Assembly: GCA_013002925.1 (NCBI GenBank)
Contig: JABDLQ010000274.1
Span: 1 to 42,967, forward strand
DNA: 42,967 nucleotides
Direction of reading: 5' to 3'
Source: Gammaproteobacteria bacterium
GTDB taxonomy: Bacteria; Pseudomonadota; Gammaproteobacteria; Steroidobacterales; SZUA-146
The notes under the pieces were generated by a model that worked only from the letters and a program-made list of their open reading frames with translations, was not told where the DNA came from and did no database searches. This document shows, in pieces, positions 32,180-39,471 of the stretch (position 1 is the first letter of the stretch; every line of letters begins with the position of its first letter). The translations under genes were made by a program, and so were the position numbers.

Positions 32180-33166
32180 ATGATTGACGACCGGCGCATC
32201 AGCGTTGCGCCCATGATGAACTGGACCGATCGCCATTGCCGATATTTTCATCGCCTGCTGCACCCGCAGGCATGTTTATTTACGGAAATGATCCACGCGA
32301 ATGCCGTGATCAATGGTGATCGTGATTATCTGCTGGGTTTCAATGATGCTGAACATCCGGTGGTTGTCCAGCTCGGCGGTAATCATCCGGCAACGCTTGC
32401 GCGTGCCGCGGTCATTTGTGCTGAACATGGCTACGACGAGATCAATCTCAATATCGGTTGTCCCAGCGAGCGCGTGCAAATCGGTGACTTTGGCGCATGT
32501 CTGATGGCGCAACCGCAATTGGTTGGTGAGTGCATCGCCGCAATGAAAGCTGCTGTAAACGTGCCGGTGTCGGTGAAAACACGTATCGGCATTGACGCGC
32601 ATGATTCTTATGATTTCTTGCATACTTTTATTGCGGAGGTAGTTGCAGCGGGTGCAGATGTAATCGTAGTGCATGCGCGGATTGCTATCCTGTCCGGGCT
32701 TAGCCCGAAACAAAACCGCGAAGTGCCGCCTCTGAACTATTCAAGGGTGGCCCGGATTGTCGCTGAGTTTCCCGATGTTCCGGTGATTCTGAATGGCGGT
32801 ATATGCGGTCTGGGTCAGATCAAAGAGGCGCTGGAGACTTATGTGGGCGTAATGCTCGGACGTGCTGCGTACCACAACCCCTGGTTGCTGGCCCAAATTG
32901 CCGCGCAGTGGCAGATTCAGAAGACACCACCAGATCGGGAGACTGCGGTCAGGCAGTTTATTCCCTATATGAGGCAACAGTGTGAAGCAGGAGTGCCGTT
33001 ACACAAAATGACTCGCCATATACTTGGCTTGTATCAGGGGCAGCGCGGGGCCCGCGCCTGGCGACGCCACCTGAGCGAAAACAGCCATCGCTCAAAGGCT
33101 GATGTCAGTGTGGTGGAAGCTGCCATGTCGCTAGTGGACCACGGTTCTGTAATCACGTATAAGTAG
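32180..33166 (+). CDS. dusA: tRNA-dihydrouridine(20/20a) synthase
   Basis: 328 aa FMN enzyme. The start 'RISVAPMMNWTDRHCRYFHRLL' and 'FTEMIHANAV' are DusA-specific. The catalytic cysteine is in 'NIGCPSERVQIGDFGACLM' (about residue 95). FMN-phosphate binding is shown by 'VILNGGI' and 'VMLGRAAYHNPWLL'. It reduces uridine 20/20a in the tRNA D-loop. It starts 24 bases after the YbdK-type gene. Confidence 0.95.
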   Translation: MIDDRRISVAPMMNWTDRHCRYFHRLLHPQACLFTEMIHANAVINGDRDYLLGFNDAEHPVVVQLGGNHPATLARAAVICAEHGYDEINLNIGCPSERVQIGDFGACLMAQPQLVGECIAAMKAAVNVPVSVKTRIGIDAHDSYDFLHTFIAEVVAAGADVIVVHARIAILSGLSPKQNREVPPLNYSRVARIVAEFPDVPVILNGGICGLGQIKEALETYVGVMLGRAAYHNPWLLAQIAAQWQIQKTPPDRETAVRQFIPYMRQQCEAGVPLHKMTRHILGLYQGQRGARAWRRHLSENSHRSKADVSVVEAAMSLVDHGSVITYK

Positions 33167-33201
33167 CACTTCGTCAGCGCACGCGGGGAAGGAAAAAACA
33201 G

Positions 33202-34044
33202 ATGTCAAAACCTGAAAAAGCACAAAAACAACGCAAACGGAAGGGTCTGCCACCCATGGCAGATGTTGCGGATCGACATCAGCTTTATGAAATGTCCGTG
33301 CAGAGTGTTGAGACTGAAGTAGAGTTTCTGGGCGATACCTACCGGTCCGTGCGTGGCCGTCCGGCAATCTCGTTGCGTGAAGATTTTTGTGGAACGGCTG
33401 CAGCAGCTTGCGAATGGATCAAAGTCAATCCGGAGCATACAGCGATCGGGATTGACATTGATGGTGAGGTGCTTGAATGGGGACTGAATCATCATATTGC
33501 AAAGCTTGACGACGCAGGGCGCGCGCGCTTGCGCATCGTCGAGGACGATGTTCTGCATGCAGAGGTCGAGCCGGTTGATATTTTAACGGCGTTTAATTTC
33601 AGTTACTGGATTTTTAAAACCCGCGATTCACTGCGTAACTACTTTGCTATCGCACGCGATGGGCTGAAAGATGATGGTCTGTTTTTTATCGACGCATTTG
33701 GTGGTTCCGAAGCACATGATGTAATGGAAGAAGAAACCGAACATGACGGTTTCACTTACATCTGGCAACAGGGAAGTTTTGATCCGATAACACACGATCT
33801 GAGTTGTTATATTCATTTTGAGTTTCCTGACGGTTCGCGTCTCAAACGCGCCTTTAGCTATCACTGGCGCCTATGGATGCTGCCCGAACTTCAGGAGTTG
33901 CTAACGGAGGCCGGGTTCTCCAACGTCACTGTATACTGGCAACAGGAAGATGACGATGATGATGAGGAAGAAGGCGATTTTGAACCCGCGACCCGCGGGG
34001 AGCCGGACCCGGCCTGGATAGCGTATATTGTCGCGGAAAAATAG
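33202..34044 (+). CDS. Class I SAM-dependent methyltransferase
   Basis: 280 aa, ATG preceded by GGAAGGA. A short basic N-terminus ('KPEKAQKQRKRKG') leads to motif I 'LREDFCGTAAAACEWI' and 'AIGIDIDGEVLEWGL' (acidic residue for SAM ribose). 'NFSYWIFKTRD' and a C-terminal beta-strand region follow. Near the C-terminus is an acidic run of D and E (about 250-260) before 'FEPATRGEPDPAWIAYIVAE'. The acceptor is unknown. It appears to be the last gene of the run that starts at 30169. Confidence 0.85.
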   Translation: MSKPEKAQKQRKRKGLPPMADVADRHQLYEMSVQSVETEVEFLGDTYRSVRGRPAISLREDFCGTAAAACEWIKVNPEHTAIGIDIDGEVLEWGLNHHIAKLDDAGRARLRIVEDDVLHAEVEPVDILTAFNFSYWIFKTRDSLRNYFAIARDGLKDDGLFFIDAFGGSEAHDVMEEETEHDGFTYIWQQGSFDPITHDLSCYIHFEFPDGSRLKRAFSYHWRLWMLPELQELLTEAGFSNVTVYWQQEDDDDDEEEGDFEPATRGEPDPAWIAYIVAEK

Positions 34045-34084
34045 TTTTGGTCGTCAGTGCCCTGGAAACGTGGTGAATGTATAC

Positions 34085-34108
34085 CCCGCAACGTGTGCGG
34101 GCTATAAT
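34085..34108 (+). promoter_or_regulatory. Hairpin next to a -10 element before the cyclase-FHA gene
   Basis: CCCGCA (34085-34090) and TGCGGG (34096-34101) form a perfect inverted repeat around ACGTG. It ends one base before a perfect TATAAT (34103-34108). No good -35 is visible. The repeat may be an operator in the promoter spacer. It lacks a T-run, so it is not a terminator of the methyltransferase gene. Confidence 0.4.
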
Positions 34109-34173
34109 CTCGACACTGATACGCGGTAAAACACACCAATAAGCTGGGTCATGCAGGGCTTCATGGTAATGGA

Positions 34174-35070
34174 ATGGTAAACCACGCAGAACTTGCAATA
34201 TTGTTTGCTGATGTTGTTGGCAGCACCAAGCTCTACGAGCTAATGGGTGACGCCAAGGCACGCGTCACTGTGCAAAACTGTATAGACCTGATGACTCGTG
34301 CAACAGAGGAAAACTCGGGTAACGTCATCAAGACCATGGGTGACGAAGTTATGTGCACATTTCCAACGGTCGACAACGCGGTCGAGGCGGCCGCTCAGAT
34401 GCAGCAAATGATCAGTGAAGATCTCAGTGTCGACGATGTACCGGTTGCGATTCGTGTAGGGTTTCATTTTGGCCCGGTGATGCTCGAGGATGACGATGTG
34501 TTTGGCGGGGCTGTGCATACCGCTAATCGAATGACCAGTCAGGCAAAAGCCGCGCAAATTATCACGACTGCAATTGCCGTCGGAAAAATGTCTTCTGACT
34601 GGCAGTCCTGGACACGGCAAATTGATCTGGCGACCGTAAAAGGTGTCAAGGATGAAATTGCGTTGTTTGAGGTGTTGTGGCAGCGGGAAGACAACACCCG
34701 CATGTTGCCAACCATAAACTGGAGTCAGGCAACTGATGTGCGTAATCAGCGGCTGCGCCTGACCTATCGGGGCCAGGAAGTAGTGGTTGACAATGTTCGT
34801 CCCTACGTCAGTATTGGCCGAGCGGAAGACAGCGATATCGTTGTCAAAGATACGTTAATTTCGCGATTGCATGCACGTATCGAATTTGTACGGGGAAAAT
34901 TTGTCCTGTATGACGAAAGCACGAATGGAACGTGCGTAAAACAAGACTCCGGCGAAGAGCAATTTGTGCGGCGTGACAGCTTGCAAATCACGGGTGCTGG
35001 CTCTATCGGCCTGGGGCGTGTGCCACAGCCTAATTCACCGCAGGCAATACAATTCAATTATGAAGAATAG
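34174..35070 (+). CDS. Class III cyclase-like domain fused to FHA domain
   Basis: 298 aa. The N-terminal class III nucleotide cyclase domain (about 5-170) has metal-binding aspartates Asp13 ('FADVVGST') and Asp57 ('KTMGDEVM') and the base-contacting Lys53. The segment normally G-D-x-V-N-x-x-x-R reads GGAVHTANR (111-119). The purine-specifying Asp is thus Gly112 and the transition-state Asn is His115, while Arg119 is kept, so activity or nucleotide choice may be unusual. The FHA domain (about 192-280) is intact: GR at 215-216, S-R-x-H at 230-233 and N-G at 251-252. It should therefore bind phosphothreonine. It is probably a cytoplasmic signalling protein, downstream of a Ser/Thr kinase not seen here. 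Confidence 0.85.
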   Translation: MVNHAELAILFADVVGSTKLYELMGDAKARVTVQNCIDLMTRATEENSGNVIKTMGDEVMCTFPTVDNAVEAAAQMQQMISEDLSVDDVPVAIRVGFHFGPVMLEDDDVFGGAVHTANRMTSQAKAAQIITTAIAVGKMSSDWQSWTRQIDLATVKGVKDEIALFEVLWQREDNTRMLPTINWSQATDVRNQRLRLTYRGQEVVVDNVRPYVSIGRAEDSDIVVKDTLISRLHARIEFVRGKFVLYDESTNGTCVKQDSGEEQFVRRDSLQITGAGSIGLGRVPQPNSPQAIQFNYEE

Positions 35071-35534
35071 CGACGCAGGGGGATCGTCATCCTCCGGCAT
35101 CGTCAGACAGTTTCCTGATTGCATGTTAACCGTCCTTTAACGATTTTATCAGGAGCTCTTCAATAGACCTCCGATAATCGCCACCAGCTTCTGTTCCTGC
35201 GCGCTATTTGAACGGGTCGGATGAAGAGGTTTGGCAAGAGGTCAGGAGTCAATTTCGTGCTTGCCGATGTCTTTATCTTCACCCGAGCCGACACCAACCC
35301 ACGGACAACGTCCGATCTCATCGAAAATGACAGACAGATGCCGGTTCACAAACCGGCCAATGCTTGCACTACGGTGATTATTCTCAGGGCGCCCCGAACG
35401 AGACCGTGAAAAAATTATCGGACGGATTTCATAAAATGCGACCTGAAGGTGCGGTCGCAAGAAGAGGGAATGTTCGCCGCAAATCATTGCGCCTGAGAGA
35501 GAAGGGGGTATTACTTTTGCAGGTTCCAGATAAA
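35071..35534. other. Non-coding stretch with hairpins, no convincing gene
   Basis: 464 bases between the cyclase-FHA stop and the phasin terminator. Several short frames occur, but none has a good start, ribosome-binding site or recognisable product. A GGGGGAT/ATCCTCC hairpin lies just after the cyclase stop (about 35079-35095). A GCGACC/GGTCGC hairpin (about 35440-35461) precedes a purine-rich part. An unrecognised small RNA cannot be excluded. Confidence 0.4.
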
Positions 35535-35564
35535 AAAACGCCCCCACGGTTGTGGGGGCGTTTT
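35535..35564 (-). terminator. Strong bidirectional terminator downstream of the phasin-like gene
   Basis: AAAACGCCCCCAC and its complement GTGGGGGCGTTTT form a near-perfect stem with a tiny loop. On the minus strand it is followed by a run of T residues and lies 26 bases past the phasin stop. The plus strand also has four T residues after the stem, so it can act in both directions. Confidence 0.92.
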
Positions 35565-35589
35565 CAGTTACGCGGTCAGCCTGTTGTTG

Positions 35590-36183
35590 CTAGGCGACTT
35601 TTCGGGTTCGCTTTTTGGCGGTTTTACGTACAGTCTTGCCCGCTTTAGTTGCCTTCTTTTTGGCGGTTTTTTTGGATCTTGAGACTTTTTTACCTGGCTG
35701 ACGAGCCAGCTTGGTCGCTGTTTTGCGGGTGCGCTTGACAGCTTTTTCACTCTCTTTGCCAAATTCACCGGCAATGTCCACAACCCAGTCCCGCAGTTCA
35801 GCACCAGTGTCCGTGAACACCGCAATGACGTTGCGGGTATCGCGTGTTAAGCGCTCACGGGTTTTTGGCATCAGATCGACCTGATCGCTCCAGAGCATCT
35901 GAAAGCTGTCGGCATTTGCAGCTACGTCGAGGCGTTTCGCCACGCCGCGCAAACTGCCTTGTACCAGGCGGCTTTGCTCATTGAGCAAACGTGCCAGCAT
36001 GTCGTGAGAAATTTTGTTTAATTTCAGACCTTTATTTGAAGCCTTAGCAACATCCTTCGTGCTTTTGGCAACCCAGTCTGAACTGGTTTCAGCCAGCTTG
36101 CGGCTGCGCTTTACGCTGGCAGTTGCCAGATTTACAGAACCGTCTACAACGGGTTGAACAATCTTTTCGATGACCGGATTCAT
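35590..36183 (-). CDS. Phasin-like protein with histone H1-like basic tail
   Basis: 197 aa from the ATG at 36183, which has a perfect AGGAGG six bases before it; an upstream in-frame start at 36207 lacks a site. Residues 1-140 are amphipathic helices of phasin type ('VIEKIVQPVVDGSVNLATASVKRSRKL', 'MLARLLNEQSRLVQGSLRGVAKRL'), the kind of protein that coats polyhydroxyalkanoate granules. The last 50 or so residues are Lys/Arg/Ala/Thr-rich ('KKTAKKKATKAGKTVRKTAKKR'), like the DNA-binding tails of histone H1-like and PhaF-type phasins. The protein may link granules to the nucleoid. No PHA synthase gene is in the window, so the role is inferred. Confidence 0.7.
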   Translation of the reverse strand: MNPVIEKIVQPVVDGSVNLATASVKRSRKLAETSSDWVAKSTKDVAKASNKGLKLNKISHDMLARLLNEQSRLVQGSLRGVAKRLDVAANADSFQMLWSDQVDLMPKTRERLTRDTRNVIAVFTDTGAELRDWVVDIAGEFGKESEKAVKRTRKTATKLARQPGKKVSRSKKTAKKKATKAGKTVRKTAKKRTRKVA

Positions 36184-36218
36184 GATGGCCTCCTGTGTGG
36201 TTAACAAAACACTAAATG

Positions 36219-36256
36219 TTGCATTGCACTATACGAGTTTTGTTGCACTGTGTCAA
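36219..36256 (-). promoter_or_regulatory. Phasin gene promoter with overlapping TTGCA operator-like repeats
   Basis: On the minus strand TTGACA (36251-36256) and TATAGT (36228-36233) are separated by exactly 17 bases, a near-consensus sigma-70 promoter. Overlapping it on the plus strand are two related sequences, GTTGCATTGCAC (36218-36229, at the expected start site) and GTTGCACTGTGT (36242-36253, in the spacer and -35). TTGCA-rich operators of this kind are bound by PhaR-type PHA repressors in other proteobacteria, so repression released by PHA is plausible. The regulator identity is inference. Confidence 0.65.
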
Positions 36257-36394
36257 TTATTTTAAGCCCGCAATTTAACGGGTGTGAAAACCTGTTTTTG
36301 AGATAAGCAAAATCCTTAGATACAACGATCAAATAGTCAGGGTTCACCGGATAATTGCTTCTGCCAAAACGTGCAAATCACCGAACTCTTGAAG

Positions 36395-36437
36395 TGTGAT
36401 GACTCTCACAAGTAAAAGCCCATGGCCTCTTTACAAT
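36395..36437 (+). promoter_or_regulatory. CRP-type site and class II-like promoter of the DUF11/OmpA set
   Basis: TGTGA-TGACTC-TCACA at 36395-36410 is an exact match to TGTGA-N6-TCACA. Exactly 21 bases later is TACAAT (36432-36437), five of six -10 consensus bases. The predicted start near 36444 puts the site at about -41.5 and leaves a 178-base leader before the first gene. The layout equals that at 1381 and 28039. Confidence 0.75.
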
Positions 36438-36443
36438 CCGAAT

Positions 36444-36621
36444 ATTGTTGAGTAACCGGTCACTTGGGGGCCAATTGCGGGTGCGATCAGGCGTTCGGCC
36501 TTCAGACAAAGTGCATCGGTATGTGGTTTTCCCTGGTTTATGTCGCATGACCAGACCATCTGATTATTGATCAGGCGCGCCAGAGGGATGTCCTGTAAGG
36601 GGCGTCGGTATTTAAGTATTC
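36444..36621 (+). other. Long 5' leader of the DUF11/OmpA set
   Basis: 178 bases from predicted start to ATG. Small stems are possible (AGGC-GTTC-GGCCT near 36490-36502, and TGAT/ATCA near 36561-36574). It does not contain the GEMM-I core GCAAAGC nor the 3' GGGGTTACC strand, so I do not call a second c-di-GMP-I aptamer. The ATG has no well-spaced Shine-Dalgarno (AAGGGG is about 19 bases upstream), which may indicate structure-dependent translation. Confidence 0.35.
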
Positions 36622-37626
36622 ATGACAGATTTCCGTCAACAGCGAGTATGGTGGCAGCTGCTTTGCGCAGCCGGAATCCTGTGGAGTCGTGCTGACGCAT
36701 TTGCTGAGGGCACAATCGCCGGTACCGACATCGCTAATACTGCCCGGATCGAGTACAGCGTCGGTGTCAATTCTGTCACCACGTCCTCAAACACCGCCGT
36801 AGTGACGGTTGCAGAGATTATCGACGTCGATGTCGTGTTACAAAGCGGCCAGGTACCCGTAGGCCCCGGTGAGACAAACCAGGGCCTCGTGTTCACGATT
36901 ACCAATACCGGTAATGGTACTGAAACGTTTACGCTGATTGCGGACAGCACGCTGCCAGGTGATGATTTTGATCCGGTGTTGTCGTCACCGAACCCGATAT
37001 TTTTTGACACCGATGGCAGCGGTGATTTCTCGGCTGCAGACGTCGCCTATCTTCCGGGAACGAATGATCCAGAATTGAGTCCGGACGAGCATATCACTGT
37101 AGTGGTCCTGAACGACATACCAGCCAGCGGTTTGGTTGACACCCAGACTGGCAGCACGCGCCTGCACGTTGAAGCACGCACAGGGGTGGGTGTGGCCGGC
37201 ACAATTTTTGTCGGTGCCGGTGATGGGGGTGTGGATGCGATGGCGGGAGCCACGGAAGGCGATGGCGAAGACACCGGCGAGTACATGATCAAGACCATCG
37301 ACCTGAATGTTTCAAAATCGGCCGGCATTAGCGATCCCTTTGGCAACGCTCTACCTGTGCCAGGTGCCGAAATTACCTATCGCATCGAAGTTTCGGTAAC
37401 CGGTACCGGGGTGGCATCCGGTGTTGTGATGACAGATGTTATTCCTGCGCACACCACGTATGTGCCCGGGACTATCGAGCTTAATGGTACGCAGCTCACT
37501 GACGCACCTGATGCCGATGTCGGTGAGTTTAACGCCGGCACTGATCCAGCCGTTGCGGTGCAAATAGGCGATATTTCTGAAGCCGGCGGCCCACAGGTTG
37601 TCGAATTTAAAGTTGTAATCAATTGA
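36622..37626 (+). CDS. Secreted DUF11-type surface protein A
   Basis: 334 aa. The N-terminal signal peptide ends near DAFAEG. The mature start 'GTIAGTDIANTARIEY' matches a motif seen again in the 38187 protein. The C-terminal third is a DUF11-type beta-sandwich ('VPGAEITYRIEVSVTGTGVASGVVMTDVIPAHTTYVPG'), the conserved-repeat domain common in surface and isopeptide-type proteins. A 'FDTDGSGDFSAADV' segment is calcium-loop-like. No sorting tail is seen, so attachment may be to the OmpA-domain protein of the same set. It is the first gene of four; the next begins about 20 bases later. Confidence 0.8.
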   Translation: MTDFRQQRVWWQLLCAAGILWSRADAFAEGTIAGTDIANTARIEYSVGVNSVTTSSNTAVVTVAEIIDVDVVLQSGQVPVGPGETNQGLVFTITNTGNGTETFTLIADSTLPGDDFDPVLSSPNPIFFDTDGSGDFSAADVAYLPGTNDPELSPDEHITVVVLNDIPASGLVDTQTGSTRLHVEARTGVGVAGTIFVGAGDGGVDAMAGATEGDGEDTGEYMIKTIDLNVSKSAGISDPFGNALPVPGAEITYRIEVSVTGTGVASGVVMTDVIPAHTTYVPGTIELNGTQLTDAPDADVGEFNAGTDPAVAVQIGDISEAGGPQVVEFKVVIN

Positions 37627-37643
37627 CCCGCAAGGGGGAGCAC

Positions 37644-38132
37644 ATGATGAAATCTATCCGCATGTTCATAACCGTCTCTGTAGCCATTGCAAGTGTCGCG
37701 GTTGGCGCCCAGCAAGCACCGGTTTCAATGACGACAGTTGCAGAGAAAGAGGAAGCCTATACCGACGGGCAGGGTATTGAACGCACCCGCCTGGTACCCG
37801 TGGCAACCGTTATTCCCGGTGATCGCATCGTCTACACGATTACTTTTGCAAACAAGGGAGAGGAAGTCGCAGATAACATCAATGTCGTCGATCCGATTCC
37901 TGAACAGATGCGCTTTATTGCGGGCTCGGCGTTTGGGCCGGGCACCAAAATCACTTTTTCCGCTGATGGCGGAAAGACGTTTGGACTGCCTGGTGACATT
38001 ACGGTAGTTGATGACACAGGGCGCGTGCGATCTGCATCACCAGCGGATTACACCCATATCAGATGGAAATTTCTGAGCCCGCTGAAACCTGGAACACAAG
38101 CGTATGCGCAGTTTAAGGCAGAGCTGAAATAA
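37644..38132 (+). CDS. Small secreted DUF11-type protein B
   Basis: 162 aa from the ATG at 37644 (or the next codon, 37647), both behind AAGGGGGAG. The signal peptide is short ('MFITVSVAIASVAVGA'). The rest is essentially one DUF11 domain ('VIPGDRIVYTITFANKGEEVADNINVVDPIPEQMRFIAGSA'). It lies between two larger paralogues and is probably co-expressed with them as a minor subunit or cap. Confidence 0.8.
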   Translation: MMKSIRMFITVSVAIASVAVGAQQAPVSMTTVAEKEEAYTDGQGIERTRLVPVATVIPGDRIVYTITFANKGEEVADNINVVDPIPEQMRFIAGSAFGPGTKITFSADGGKTFGLPGDITVVDDTGRVRSASPADYTHIRWKFLSPLKPGTQAYAQFKAELK

Positions 38133-38186
38133 GTTATCCCGGGCCTGCTGATGGCAGGTCTGGCTGTTTTTATTGAGGAGTGTATT

Positions 38187-39446
38187 GTGAAATTTTCACG
38201 CAAAAACCTGTACCCGCTGTTGCAGCTGCTGATTCCCGCGTTAGCATTGATTTATACGCAAGCCGGGCTGGCTGCCGGAACTGATCCGGGAGGTACAGCA
38301 GCGGGTACCAGCGTAGCCAACCAGGCGACACTGGACTATGAAATTGGTGGTATCCCACAAACCCAGGTGTTGAGTGACAATGACGGTAATCCCGCCAACG
38401 GCTCCAATGCAACGACCTTTGTCGTTGATCGCAAACTGGACGCACTGGTCAGCGAAAATGGCGCCACCTACAACAGTTCCACCACTGCCACAGTGGTACC
38501 CGGACTTTCCCAGGGAGGTGGCAGTACCGGGGCCGTGTTGTCATTTACGGTAACCAACGAGGGCAATGAGGTTCAGGACTTTAGCCTGTCGGCAGCGCCC
38601 ACGGTGTTTGATCCTTTCAGCGGTACGGATAATTTTGATGCCACAAACGTCAATATTTTTGTTGATGGCAATGGTAATGGTACCTATGAACCGGCGATTG
38701 ACACCGCAACTTACATTGACGAACTGGACTACTTTGGGAACGGCGCAGGTAATCCGAGCTCCACTGTAGTTTTTGTGGTCGCCGATATTCCGGCGGTACA
38801 GGTCAACGGTGACATTGCGGCCTATGTGCTGAATGCGCAGGTAGCTGAAGGCGGCACCGCTGCCACACAAGGCGCAGATATCACGACTGATGATTCCGCA
38901 GTGGCCGATGATCCTGCAGTTGTACAGGATGTGTTTGCAGATAGTGAAAACACCAACAATGCCGGAGATGGAATCAGCGATGGAATCGCTTCTATTGAAG
39001 ATGCATACCTGATATCGTCGCCTACACTGACGATTGCGAAAAGTTCAGCGGTGATTAGTGATCCGTTTACATGCCCGGTTTTGCCATGTGCACCGGGTAC
39101 GGATCCGAAGGCGATACCGGGAGCGGTCATTGAGTATACGATCGCCATTGTTAACGCTACAGGAGCAGCTGCCGCGACCAATGTCAGCGTGTCAGATGAT
39201 CTGTCATCTGAAATCGTTGGTGGTGGGGGCACCGAAAGTATCGACTTTTTGCTGGGTCAATATGGTGGCGCTGGCGCCGACATAGAGTTGACTGTGAACA
39301 GTGGAGGAACCGTGGTAACCAATCTCGGTGCATCAGCGTTTGACGGTGACGCGGGTCAGTTTGTTGCCAACGTTGTGACAGTGACAGTCGCTAACCTGGC
39401 GGGTGGGGAGTCTGCAGAAGTCAGGTTCCGCGTGGAAATTCAGTAA
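38187..39446 (+). CDS. Secreted DUF11-type surface protein C
   Basis: 419 aa from a GTG at 38187, chosen because GAGGAG lies six bases before it and because it gives a clean signal peptide (KFSRKN start, 'LLQLLIPALALIYTQAGLAA'). The mature start 'GTSVANQATLDYEIGG' parallels protein A. Like protein A it has a calcium-loop-like middle ('VDGNGNGTYEP') and a C-terminal DUF11 domain ending 'AEVRFRVEIQ', where protein A ends 'VVEFKVVIN'. The two are paralogues from an old duplication, with protein C extended by an insert of about 100 residues. Two cysteines ('FTCPVLPCAP') are unique to it. Confidence 0.8.
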   Translation: MKFSRKNLYPLLQLLIPALALIYTQAGLAAGTDPGGTAAGTSVANQATLDYEIGGIPQTQVLSDNDGNPANGSNATTFVVDRKLDALVSENGATYNSSTTATVVPGLSQGGGSTGAVLSFTVTNEGNEVQDFSLSAAPTVFDPFSGTDNFDATNVNIFVDGNGNGTYEPAIDTATYIDELDYFGNGAGNPSSTVVFVVADIPAVQVNGDIAAYVLNAQVAEGGTAATQGADITTDDSAVADDPAVVQDVFADSENTNNAGDGISDGIASIEDAYLISSPTLTIAKSSAVISDPFTCPVLPCAPGTDPKAIPGAVIEYTIAIVNATGAAAATNVSVSDDLSSEIVGGGGTESIDFLLGQYGGAGADIELTVNSGGTVVTNLGASAFDGDAGQFVANVVTVTVANLAGGESAEVRFRVEIQ

Positions 39447-39471
39447 CGCGAGTAAGGATACGGGAATACGT

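Noticed and set aside
35450..35520. Glycine riboswitch on the minus strand (CTCTCTCAGGCGCAA resembles its 3' strand)
   Set aside because: The CCGAAGG and GGAGAGA parts are absent and no gene follows in that direction at a suitable distance.
35242..35547. Minus-strand frame of about 100 codons in the gap after the cyclase-FHA gene
   Set aside because: It reads through the phasin terminator hairpin, has no ribosome-binding site, and its composition is unlike the neighbouring genes.
36444..36621. Second c-di-GMP-I riboswitch before the DUF11 set (ACAAAGTGCATCGG looks faintly like the core)
   Set aside because: The GCAAAGC core, GAAA-capped P2 arm and GGGGTTACC strand are missing.
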